This document shows, one piece after another, positions 24,201 through 35,997 of a stretch of 64,000 nucleotides of DNA. Position 1 is the first letter of the stretch. Every line of letters begins with the position of its first letter. The notes under the pieces were generated by a model. The model did not search any database. It had not been told where the DNA came from and saw only the letters and a program-made list of their open reading frames with translations. Location of the stretch: NCBI RefSeq assembly GCF_000524195.1, contig NW_020170399.1, positions 131,207-195,206 of the forward strand, read 5' to 3'. Origin of the DNA: Echinococcus granulosus (Eukaryota > Platyhelminthes > Cestoda > Cyclophyllidea > Taeniidae). Made by a program: the position numbers and the translations under genes.

Positions 24201-27096
24201 GGATATCTGAGGCGACACCAGTTCACCGTTTATCGTATTTTTGTATAGCATATGGTTACCAAAAGCATATTCAATACAATCGCTTGAACCATAGCCTTCG
24301 AAATTTACCATCCCCAAATTGATGATGACTTGCAAGGCCGAAACCAGATCATTTAAGGTTATCGGAGGACGCGATAGTCTAAAGCAACAATAAAATCGTT
24401 TAATGCAACTGTCCACTTTTAGAGGCATCGGAGGCACCTATTCGTGTGAACGGTAATCTGCAGGTTCTGCCACCACCCCCTTCAGTACGACAGCCAGTGG
24501 TAACAGAAGGAGGTGGAGCTGGAGGTGCAGGTGTTCCAGCCATGGTGGTGGCATCCTCCAACTCCGTTCAAACCTCGGACCCAAATCCTCCGCAACTTGC
24601 CCCAGCGAACCCACTTACGCGGCTCAACAATCAAGATATCGTAGAGATGTTGGATGTGGGAGCTCTGGCGCCCCAGAACGCCACTTGTGCCCTCTGTGAT
24701 CGACACGACTACCTCCATCGCGTAGATTTGCCCAACTACCTCACCTGTCCCTGCTACCACTGTCGCGAGAGTCTAGCTCGAGATGCCAAAATCACTCCCG
24801 AGGATCTCTTTAATCTACATCTCCAAGTAAGCCGTCCTTTCCTCCTAGCTGCTCTAATCCGGGTATTTGTTGTGTCACTGCATGGAATGGAAAATCTATG
24901 GTCTCCAATGTCATAAATTCACTGATTGTCCTATTTCCTTTTGAGGGATGTGGTCGGGGTTACTTTACTAAATCCAGCTCATCTCTGCTAAAATTGACTT
25001 GCTCTCATAGCATTATCAAATTAATAAAGGCGGAAATAAAGTCGTATTTGATGGTCAGTCCGCAGTCCTGTATATTCCCGAGAAGAAAGTAGGCTTTTGA
25101 ATGTTGCCTCAGGGCAATTCTACTAAACCACTTACTAGAATTATCGCCGACTTTAATAATGCTTAATTTCAGCGCTGTTTCAACTGCCGCACAGCGGTGT
25201 ACCCTCACTGTTTTCAATGGCCTGCATCCAACCTATCCCTCAAATGGTATCCAAGCTGTTAACACTAATTAAAATAGCAATTTTGAGGGAAAAGCGCATT
25301 GGTTTTCATCCTCAAAATGAGTCTTCTGAGCTACTTTGGGAACAATTTTTGTTTTCAGCATGTCATGAAATTAGGATTTTCATTATATTTTAAGTCTATT
25401 GTCAGAATGTTTAGCAACCATGACGCGGTTGACCCCCATTGATGCTGGTAATGTAAAGATTAATTGGTTTTGCAGACAGTTACCTCTAATGCCCCATATG
25501 CCTTCGTTGTTCTGGTAATACGTTAAATGCGTTAGGAGTCCCTTCTGGTTAATTAATCTCTAAATACACTTCCGTTTATTTGACCTCATTATAGCCAAAT
25601 TTATAAATACCTCAGTTGCTTGAAGTACTTTACCACCGTTTAAAAAACTAGCTAATATAAGGAGCCTGCTTTTATGATCCCTTAGACGGAATGGATTTGT
25701 CTTTACGGACAGGTATGGATCTGCATTTGCGGGACCTGTTACGATACTTGTCTGTACATGATGTCTTCGCCTCACTGCACGACTGCTATCATTCGATTTC
25801 CCTTTTTTAACCTCACCCATGCAGCACAACGTGCCGTGGCCGGCCTTCCTGCAGGCGCGTTTTAACATTCCACCCGACGGTCGGTCATTGAACGAGCTCA
25901 TTGCCTATGACTGTCGATGGCGTGGACGCGAGCCCTGTACCTGTCTGCCGGACTCCGGACCGCTTCCGCCTTGTGTGGAGTTTCCCTGGTTCTACACAGA
26001 TCCTTCCGCCACCTGCACTACCGCCACCAACGCCTCGCCTCAGCCCTCCCCTGACTCCACCCATCACTCCGCTGACGCCTCTCTTAATTCGATTCCACCC
26101 GTTGCCACCGCCAACGTCACCGACGCCAAGACTGGCGATGGTACGCAAAATTATTCTCTTGCATCTTAAATTCTCCTGCCTCACTTTTTGTAGCTCGTTG
26201 GTAATATCACTCGCCTCAGCAAACATATAATTCTGTGGCGCTGAGGTCATTTCTGAAGAAGTACTGACTCGATTAAGTGACCATGTACTTAGCTCTGCGA
26301 TCCGAATCGTCGAAGACTGAAAAGGCTCGTCTAGTTAAATATACGATTGGCTAGAACCACTCGGAGGCACTTGGCTAGACAAAAAATTCACCCATCACCT
26401 TTTTATTGGGCTGATCTTAATACCTATTTGCACTTTTCGCGCACAAATGATGTCTGGTACGTTAAATACCGTCCCTGGACTGAGACATTTTTGCTATTCA
26501 ATCTCTCCCGCTTGCACCTAGTTTTCACGTGTTGATACTGCCACGGTGAATACGTAGAGGGTATTCCAACTAAGTTGGTGGGTGCTCACGGACCGTTGCA
26601 TCGTTTGTGCGATGGAGCAAAGGAGCGAGGGAGGAAGGCATAGCATCTTGCGCTTATCCCTTGAACCCTGAGTCGTCCCTAAGTTGTTAGAGTGCCACTG
26701 CATTTGGTGTGAACGGAGGAGCAGTACATCACACGAGATATGCCAAACAGAAAGCACTGAGAGCCATTTCGAACTCACCATTCTCCCCTCTCTGTGTCCA
26801 CGAATGTGGATGCTCCAGGTCATCCCACCATCACAACAGCACCACAGACCGCGGTGCAGCAGCCCAAAGCCCCGCAATTGGACAACATAACCTCTTCAAA
26901 GCACTCGCACTCATCCGCCCTCCCATGCGCCTCCCGTCACGCCAGAGGCTCATTGGGTCCTCCTCAATGCTGTGATCCGACTGGCCGGTTCAAGGACGTT
27001 ACACGGCCGGAGGCCGCTGGACACCAGCACACCCCTCAGTCGAACAGGTCTTCCTCGGAGCCCCAACCACCCGTCGTGGAGGGACAGAAGTTGTAA
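18287..27096 (+). CDS. multi-exon gene for an unrecognised cysteine-containing protein (possibly FAM193-like)
   Basis: Eight exons join in phase: 18287-18809, 19796-19962, 20945-21116, 23045-23270, 23537-23587, 24423-24826, 25825-26140 and 26819-27096 (TAA 27094-27096). They give about 711 codons. The first in-frame ATGs are at 18246 (in the presumed intron) and 18327. Exon 1 carries an Asp/Glu run (about 18520-18620) and ends CQYAYIGVGRWQVYVQMWF. Exon 2 is helical (YLQVLEHEWHDYDRIADLFE). The middle is Pro/Ala-rich and disordered. Exon 6 has a possible metal-binding set: CALC, then CPCYHC some 20 residues later. Exon 7 adds DCRWRGREPCTCL and PPCVEFPW. Conservation of acceptor, donor and phase through seven junctions makes the gene real. 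The family is not recognised with confidence. Paired CxxC groups between long disordered stretches recall FAM193A/B, but that is a guess. It may be the continuation of NRBP rather than a separate gene. The introns, up to 1.9 kb, show no other content. Confidence 0.68.
18520..18620 (+). repeat. GAT/GAC-rich low-complexity tract encoding an acidic run
   Basis: Imperfect GAT/GAC/GAG triplet repeat within the first exon of the cysteine-containing protein, encoding some 35 mostly Asp/Glu residues. Its complementary strand is open too, which explains apparent open frames there. Confidence 0.8.
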
Positions 27097-29717
27097 AAAT
27101 AAGGTCTTTTACCCCTCGTCTACCCATCCAACCATATGTCTACTTGTTCATCCACGTGCCTCTCCGCCTGCCAACCAACACGCACTTCCTCTGCTTGTAG
27201 TGCCGCTTTTGAATAATTATTTGGCGCTTTTGTCGTTGTTGCTACCGCCGTCGTTACAGCGCTAGCAGCAGTAACCAGACGTGGGTCTCCATAGCAGGGG
27301 TGAAAGGAACAATAATGATTCAATAATCAACTGTGAGGAAGAGATGCCTGCTGTTTGTAGCCCATTATCTTCGGGTTCTTTTGTCTTGAAGTGGGGAGGT
27401 ACCGTATCAGTGCGGAAAGTTAGATTTAAACTAATGGGCATTATCTCAATGAGGAGCTATGTTGTAAGTAGAAGCCATCCTCACCACATCCGCCTTATTA
27501 TTATTGCTATTTAACTAATCTGGCTAGGTGGCCCAGAACCCGATTTTGCACCAATTGAAAACATCCTACTCGCTAGTCATTCAGTAAGAGGTCATTTTGG
27601 GCATCCATTTGTGGCAAGGAAGGGACAAAAGCATTCAGGTTGCTATGCGAAGTGGGAGGAGGCGCAACAGAAGCGTTTGAATAGGAAATAAAGAGGAATT
27701 CCGCTTAATACACTATTCAACTCTGCGAGTGTAACTTTTCGTGGGCTCTATCCAGTCACTTCTGATCACATCGGCCGAGGGTCCGTCGACAGTGAGCCCT
27801 TCTAAAATGAGAAATGATATGAATATTAGCGAACTATGAGCCTATGTTCTTTTGAATACCAGAATTGACAAATCGCATTAACTGAAAGGCGGGCTCAGAT
27901 GTATCAAGTAGGTGTCTACTCAAACAAGAGCGCGCACATTGATGCGAACATACGAAGTTTACTCATCGGCACGTGGGGTTTATGGCAATGCAAATAGCTA
28001 GAGTAAACAGTACCATGACATACGCCTTTCAATCCTCGGCTCGGAGGTGACTCAATGATAACGCACGAACGGTCGTGTTAGAGAAATGCGTGCTTCTGAT
28101 GGCCTGGACTTCCAAGTCGGAAAGGTTTAAAGTAATAACCGGATACGAGGGGGTGGAAGTCTTCAAATTGTTTGTTCTTCTTTGACAGCTTACCTAATTA
28201 TTGCGCTTAGCAGCCTATTTGATCACGTGTAAGCATTGTACTGTTAATTTACTCATAAGTTGTTTCGTTTCGGCTTATAAAGGCGGATTTGGAAAAATTA
28301 CCTGAAAGAGGCTCGGGTGAGGGGACTGGAGGCTGATTTCTAAAGGGGAAGAGGAACAAAGTTAGAACAAATAGGTGGGATCTTGTGAAGACGAAGGTGA
28401 TGAAGTGCTAAGGCTGTTCATGTATAAAAATACCGCATTTTAAAGTCAACAAACAGGCTATATAACTATAGTACGAAGTTGTGGAAGGATAAAGTTGATG
28501 CTACCAGGTAGGTACATTACTTAAAGCTCGTGATCAACAGCCCGAGGTCACTACCGCCAAAAATAATGTTTTCGACGATCAGCCAGCGCGCTCTGAACGG
28601 AATCAGGGAAGTCGCCTTTAGGTTTAGTGGATGCGTACTTTCGGGCTCAAAATAAGCCAACAAGCCGAATAGTGATGCAAGGTAAAAACAGCTTTTGAAA
28701 AACTGGCATTCAAACACGCAAGTACTGTTCAGCAAAGCGTGGTTTGATTAAAACCTGACGACCCTGCCTGAGGTCATAAGCGAGAAAGACGAGGACACAT
28801 GCACTTAAGGTAGAGCGTTTGAAATCGGCGCCAACTTTCGAAAACGCTCCACAGCCATTGGCTGTACGAATTGAAACTAACCGAAGTCACGGCTTGTACT
28901 GAGATTGGACTTCACAAAGATAATTATCTCTAACTTTTGTGTGGTATCACGTGCTTTCTGCTATACCTACTGAATGAAGCTGGAGCAACTTTTCGTTGGT
29001 CAAATGGAAAAAATCACGTGACTAGGCCAAGTGTGACGACACGCATCCCCAACACAAATGTTGCCTTTGACTTCTTGTGCTCTTCAGAGTTAGGATCCGT
29101 CTTTTGCCAATCCAACTCAACTTCCATTTACATACAAGGAGTGATTTGTCAGTCGGTAACGACTATCACCATCTATCACAAATGAAATCCCCAAGCCCCA
29201 AAGTGCCCACCGTCGTATAATAAAGCGTCTATTAAACAAGAAAACTTCCTTTGCAACCATATCGGGCATCTTGCAGAAATGTTGGACTAGATGTGTTAAT
29301 TGGTTTTAATAATGAATGTTTCATTACACTAGAACGCCACGACTAAGTTGGTTGTTCTGTGTATCATTAAACCAGATTGGGATGCTGTTAGTGTCCTCGC
29401 TCACAGTTCTTTGAAAAAAAGCGATCACTTTCATAGTATATTAACCTTTAGCTTGAGCTCTACAAAATAGTATACATAAACATGGGTGGAATTCTGCCAG
29501 GAAGATCGTATAGTCGAGATAAGACCAACCGCCATGCTATTTCATGGCTGAATTAAATCATCATTAGAGGCGGAAAAAAGTTTTGCTGGATAATGCGGGT
29601 GATCACTAGGCTTTTCTGGCACAAAACATGCCGACAAATTAGGTGTCAGCGAGCTACCAGTGCAAAGCAGAGACAAATCTTACCTCTCTGGAGAGGCTCG
29701 TTCTTCCACGAGCTTAC
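27097..29717. other. convergent intergenic region / strand switch
   Basis: Plus-strand genes end at 27096 and minus-strand coding resumes at 29718. A terminal exon of the minus-strand bMERB gene should lie here but was not identified. One segment, 28339-28302 on the minus strand, has a good pyrimidine tract and AG before it and CAG|GTAAT after it, and could encode KSASSPLTRASF or ISLQSPHPSLFQ depending on phase. Nothing else was recognised. Confidence 0.45.
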
Positions 29718-32700
29718 CTCGCTCCTGAACTATTTCCAACAGAAGCTGCAGCAATTCATCCGCCCTTTCCTGCTCTTTGGTTGTTCGAAGATGTTCTGCA
29801 GACAAACGAACAAAAAAGGACAACTCGAACCGCTATCACGGGCTTTTATCACGTCGATTTTCCCATCCACATTCAATGAACTTTTGATGAGAATCGAAAA
29901 CGGTGAAATGACCAGCAATAAATGGAAAGAAGTTTCAGTTTAACCTACACCAAGATTTGTGATTCAGCAAACAGAAGAGTAGTGCATATCAGTCATGCAT
30001 AACTAATCCATTGGGCGAACCGATGTGGCTCTTCGAAATCATTAACACCTTGCTACCCTACCATATTAAATCAGTAACACATCGTTTATTGTCAAATCGG
30101 CGTTCAATTTTGCGTCCAATAGTAGTTCTAGTTAGTGCTTTGTGCAAGGGTCCGATTATGAGGTCATCAGGGTCCTTTAATCAACCTCTTTGGACCTACC
30201 GAAAGTCAGGACAGAGGCGGCAGAACGAGGTATATGCCACTACAGTCGAGTAGATTGCATGCAAATAAGTAACTCACTGCTGCGACGTTAGAACGTCACC
30301 GAGCGAAAAAGTGCTTGCAAGTCAGACACAAGGAATTGACCATTTACTTCAGGCTGTGTCCAGTAAAATTAGTGAACATTTCAAACGTTTCCCATTACAA
30401 AGAACCACGCAAATTACTTCAGTAGTTAACGTAACGCAAATCACGTGCCAAGCGAACGGTCACGGCTTAGCGGAAGTGAAAAGCACTTGCATTTGCAAAT
30501 AACTCATCCACCCAAAGGCAGTAAATTCTCATGATGATGTGAGGAGCTCCCGGCTAGGACTAAACAAACCCATTCCACCTACCAGTTTAATGGGTACAGA
30601 GGGAAGGTGTAATTATCCCCCAAGCCTAAGGGGTAGACACCGCGGAGGAGGCCAATCCTTAAGACATTAAGTCTTACGTGCTTTTACATTAACCCAGTGC
30701 GAAACAACGCCCAGTGCTGACACATAGGCTGCCTAACTACGATCGACCTAAATGTCAGCAGGACTGGTGGATGATACCGTCTTGGCAGACACACCTGAAG
30801 GCGCACACGCATACGCATGAGATCCGCTCGCCGACAAATGGGACGTAGAGATGAACCTGTCAAACTACCAACCGAATGAATCCACACCCGTAAGTGATAT
30901 TAAATTGGACTCTGATAACGCTCAAATATTAAGGCAAGTTCTTACATCCACAGCAAGACTCATGGCACTAGGAGTTGCACCTAAGACACCAGGGAAATGC
31001 TTTAAAGGTAAATTCGAGAACTACATAGCCGGAAGAGTAGTCTATGAAAAGTAAACATTGAAGGATAAACGATTACTCCTCTGGAGTAGGTGGGGAAAAT
31101 GCCATTAAAAGCCATGCATCTGCGGCAAAACTACATAGCACAATCAATTGGTGATAGAAAAGGGATTCAGAGCAATCAGTTTAAGTGCATAAGTTGCCCG
31201 AAAAAGGGAGTGATTTTATGGCTACAGAGCGATGCGACCATTCGCAGCGGAAGCAAAAAAATGCCAAAGCGATGATTTGTAGACATCAGTCACTTGACTA
31301 ATCCAGCCCATCTTTCCAGCTGTACACCAATACCCGCGTCATGAACACACCTTAGGCTCCCCATTTTACCAAATGAGAAATGCAGTTTTGTGCAAAAATA
31401 TAGTGGGAAGATGTGGGCAAGTAGCCTTTGGCCAGGTCATTTTGTACTTTACATTAAATTCATCTCTAGGACGTCCAACGTTAGTGATGCTTAGTTTCTA
31501 GGGCTAAGTACAATTTGGAAACATGACTCCACACGTATCAGAAACCAATAATGCGTACGAAGGCAAGGCTTTCCAAACCAGAAAACCATGAAACGAGAGT
31601 GCTTCTGCGGTCACACATCTACTGCCGGCTAAATGCAGCATTCAGGTGAAATGTTTGCACAGGGTATATTTACGAGATCATAAGGTTAGTAGGGACTACG
31701 GTGTCTAAAAAAGAGCCTCCAAATATCCCGCAGCATACGCAAAGCCGTTATAGGAGCAGCTGAAAAGGGAAAGAGAAACATACGCCCGAAAAGGAAATTA
31801 GAGGAGGTACACCTGCATAAAAAGGGGGGAAGGTGAGGATTCGTCTACCTTGCTTGGCCAGAATACCACGCAACTCGTATTCCAAGTCGGCGTGCCGATC
31901 CTCCAGCACTTGCTCCTGCAGCCTAGCGGTGTGAATGGGAAACCACATTGAAAAGAGGATACAGAGCAATGATTTAGTTTTAGACAAAACAAAATGATAA
32001 TGTTTCAACAAGAGTTAAACGACGATAAAATATCGTGCATTAATAGAGCAAGAAATAAGTCCATTTTGCTAGCAAGTGTTGTGCGTAGGGATACATTGGT
32101 AGGTCATGCCCTTAAAAAACTTTTATCAGTTGTACCAGAGACCAGTCCTTTTGTCTTAGGTGGAATAGTCTGGGATTTTCACAGTGAGGTTGGTGTAGAT
32201 CCCATACATACAAAAATAGCAATTAGGGGAAACGATTTTAAAAGGCCATCGCACAGATAAGTATTTTTAATGACTGTGATTTGAGACAACGAAGACGTCC
32301 AGACTTTGAAAGAATGAAAAGTTGAAACCGATATCTAAATTAATCTGAAGTCCATGGATTTTGGTGCCCGAGTGAATAGACAAATTTGTGCGATTCAAAT
32401 TTGAACAAAAGAAACACAAAATTGATTACTCCTTGTCCACTTGAGCATAAGTAATTTGAAATAAGCTAAGGTTTGCCATATTTTTCCACAATAAATAGGG
32501 AAATTTAACCCAAAAGCATTAAAAATAATCAATCAAACTGTTGGCGAAATAGTGGCATTATAAGGGCACGAGTTAAATAATAAATAAATAATCCAAATCC
32601 ACCAAATCAGTATATATGTCTTCTAATTGATGAATGTCAAAACTTTTCAGCAATCCACGATCTCATCATTTGGTTCACACTAATCTTCACATGCCGACAG

Positions 32701-34213
32701 CAACTACTAACACTTTTCCATGCAGAAATTTGAACGTGGATTTACAGGTCTTCCCACCTTTAGTGGTAGAGCGAAGGCATCTAAGTAGATGTCAGACCTA
32801 TCACACATCCACACACTAGAGCCTATTGTAAACACAAAGGGTAAATTGATTAATCATTAAACTAACGAAATTGCAAAACAGTTTACTAGGTATAACGCAG
32901 GAGATCTCACAAAACTACTTACCGATTACTGAGTTCCTTCTGCTTGTTAGCCACTGACTGTCGCTTCCCTTTCAGCTTCGCCAGCTTCTTTGTATACTTC
33001 TTGGATTTTACTGGGTCGTCTCCAGCTGCAAGGTGATATAAAGCAAAAATACATTCAACAGGATAATATCTACTGAAATACTTTTCCGGCAAAGGCCAAC
33101 TTTGGCCTTTTTGGTAACATTTCCATTCATTTCCAGAAAAAAAGTAGCATGCATAGCAATGATTCGCAGTAAACTTATCTGATGATTAAAAGGAAATGTT
33201 CTAATTGGTCGTAAGTAAAAATTACCAGTTGCCTAAGTACAAACTTGAAACAGGAACAGGTGGTTCATGTTCAAAAATTACAAAAAGATGCAGGAAGTAG
33301 GAATTCCTTTATGGTACTACTTTTGACATCCATAAGAAAACTCACCACTTTTCAATTTGGCCTCACAAACCTCAATTTCACCATCATACTGGGACAGTCG
33401 CACATTCGCCTCCTCAATCTCGCGTCTCAGTTTGGGGTACTTCACGAATCCCTCTGCCCGAATTTCCCGCCTCTCTGCCACTGGCAGTGGTGGCGCGGGG
33501 CCCTTAGTGTGCACGATTTCACACGAAGTGGAGTTCTTTCGACACGTAGTTGGGGAGGACCTCACAGCAATTTCATTCATCCCCCGTAGCGAGAGACGCA
33601 ACGCAGAGGATGGCAGCATACAAGTGCTAGCAGTGGCTGTGTCAGTCACAAGAACCTCCATGGAATTCGATTGTAATCTCGGTGGCTTCGGCGCTAAGCG
33701 CTTACGTGGAAGCCTTGGAAGAATCGGACTCTCTTCACTATTTCGCCTTTCTCCTACAGTTTTGAATGCATTTTGAGACGGATGAGAAGGAGGGGAAGAC
33801 TCATGTGACCCCATCTCTGCTGCCCCCTCCTCCGCCGGGTCGGTTATAACATCAAAGGGATTCGAAGAAGACACTTTATTCACTTCAGCTAATTTGATAG
33901 GACTCTCAATCTCCTTCACACCATAGGTCGCTAGTTTTTCTTCAGACCTTGAGTCAGGCTCTTCATCATCGGATTCACACTCAGCAAAAGGGTTTTTGCC
34001 AGTTTTCGGTGGTGGTGATGAATTAGTGTCACACGTGCCTGATTCTTCGCCAGAACTTTCCCCAAAAGGATTTTTTTCTCTGGGATAAGGAACTGACGAA
34101 AGTCGGGAAGCAGCTTGCCTCGCAGCCAATACTTCAATCTCTCTGTTCAAAAGGTATTGAGATTTGGGAGGTCTGGGTGGAGGTCGTCTCAGTCCTGGCG
34201 ACTCAGTTGTCAT
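29718..34213 (-). CDS. MICAL-like/EHBP1-type protein with NPF motifs and bMERB domain (3' end missing)
   Basis: bMERB proteins bind Rab8/10/13/35 GTPases on endosomes, and NPF motifs bind EH-domain proteins such as EHD1. Exons on the minus strand are 34222-33346 (ATG at 34213-34211), 33025-32923, 31922-31849 and 29795-29718, all in phase, about 374 codons so far. NPF lies at about residues 48-50, 74-76 and 118-120, the first two followed by Glu/Asp. A Pro-rich stretch begins at residue 10. The bMERB domain starts at about residue 257: KLRREIEEANVRLSQYDG, then DDPVKSKKYTKKLAKLKG, LEDRHADLEYELRGILAKQ and ERADELLQLLLEIVQER. The last two align with MICAL/MICALL LEERQADVEYELRCLL and VLMQELVTLIEQRN. 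The final helix exon (expected after the donor at 29717) was not found. CH and LIM domains of MICALL are not seen upstream, and an acceptor AG (34224-34223) lies nine bases before the ATG, so the protein may be naturally short. Introns of 0.3-2 kb show nothing else. Confidence 0.75.
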
Positions 34214-34222
34214 GGCGAAGAC

Positions 34223-35997
34223 CTGGTAATTCGACGACCAGTAATGTGTAAGACAATAGTTTAAATTTAATTGCATCAGACTTGAATAAAAGTAAGGTGG
34301 AAATCACGAACACATGCAAGTAACAAGTTCTAGCCTATTGAAGCAAATATTGAGCATTTCAATAACAATACCGATCGGCTAAAGCAACTAGTTTTGGACT
34401 GGAGTACAAAACTAAGGGGCAACCCTTAACTTCCAAGAACACAGTTGTTTGAATGCGTGTCAATGAAAACTGCCTTGATTTATTAAAGCAACAAAGCTAA
34501 TCAAATTTACAATACCATGAGCACAAACGCTTCAAAAGTGCATCAATGACCAAAAAAATAGTAGAAATGTTAAAAGGTAACAAGAAGAATAGTAAAGCCT
34601 TGGAAATACTAAAAAACGCTGATGAAAATCACCAAGCAACAGACAGTCTCCAATTTTTCACAAGGGTCACCTTGAAAAATCCAAAGCTGCTTCAAGGCTG
34701 AAGGTGGTTCAAACAAGTATCCAAATAATCAACAATCGGCAAGTGGACTGGAAAATCTAGTATTACTGGACAGTACGAGACACTTTTATGTAGATACACG
34801 TTCTGCTTTCATATGCTTAAAGCAGGACTTTACGATTAATTTGCAGCACACAATATGTTTAACGGTAGCAGTCAAGAATGCCAAAAGTCAATTATTGGCA
34901 ACGTGGAAGTATTCATTATGAGCATCATGGCTTTTATAAGCGATGCCACTTTTACCAGGTATGATCCCAATAGCACTTCCCATCAACATCTTTTATGTTA
35001 TGTGCCTGCCCTTGTCTTCCACAAAGTCGTAACAAACCAACGTACTGCGAGAGGCACGTATTACCACCCCAAAGAAAGGGCTGGACGACCACCGTTATGA
35101 TCCAAAGGCCACGCTGCTGGGCGGACGTACGATCTGGGCAAACCCAGGTACCTGCTAATTAAAAAATTTGCAAATCCCTGTATGTAGTCGCAAAAACATT
35201 CCAATAGAATACAAAATTTGATTTTCGACCACATATTGCTTTTTACTTAGCAACTATTTTTCTCTTAATTTTCCATATTTGTATCTTTTTTTCATTTAGC
35301 AAATCTTGGAGGACTCAATTAAAACCTTTGTTGGTTGTTTTAGGTTCATGGATGTTAGTCATGTTAATAATTTTATGAAGCTTGTATAATAGACATTTTT
35401 CCTCGTTCCTAGCTGTAAGTCAACCTGCACTATGATTGTTTGGGAGCATTACCACCTTAAGATCTGATGCTTGAAAATTTCTGGCCATAACCCCACTCAG
35501 ACCTTACACATATTTCATACTTGCATTGCATTTGGCCTTACCTTCTTATAATACTACATAAACGTTAGTGCAAGCTTACACGTACTCCTATGGAACTACA
35601 TTTCATGAAACACCTCCGCTTCTCATACTTATCAGCGGCATGAACGCCATCGACGGAGCCATTCCTGCCTGATCGAAATTCACCAATAAACTTGTGAAAT
35701 GAATGGACTTTTTCCACCTCTAGTAAAGGTGCGGCTCCATATCTTTTTGGTAAAACCAACTCTTGGAGAATAGTTTCTTGTATCTTTATAAGCAGAAATG
35801 GATCTGATAATAATTAGAAGTTCATTGCAAGGGGCTCAACAAGGGTTAAACAGCAGAAGTTTTGATTGTCGGAAAGGGGCTCTCGAAAGACAGGTAATAA
35901 TAAGCAGGCAGGCCTTTTAGTAGCATGCCTGTGTAAAAGGGAGGCACTTTGTTCCATTTTTTTAAATGGTGGATAAGGTCAGACTACTACACGCGTT
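34223..35997. other. intergenic region between bMERB and Storkhead genes
   Basis: About 1.8 kb of AT-rich sequence. No CH- or LIM-domain exon for the bMERB gene was found on the minus strand. An open frame at 35759-35565 (minus) is unrecognised. The region presumably holds the Storkhead 3' UTR and the bMERB promoter. Confidence 0.5.

Noticed and set aside
30851..31275. Two neighbouring plus-strand open frames of 61-67 codons.
   Set aside because: They do not join in phase through GT-AG sites that I could find and have no recognisable motif; they lie opposite an intron.
31994..32260. 88-codon plus-strand open frame opposite a bMERB intron.
   Set aside because: AT-rich, no family resemblance, no splice or promoter context, and it lies within an intron of a well-supported gene.
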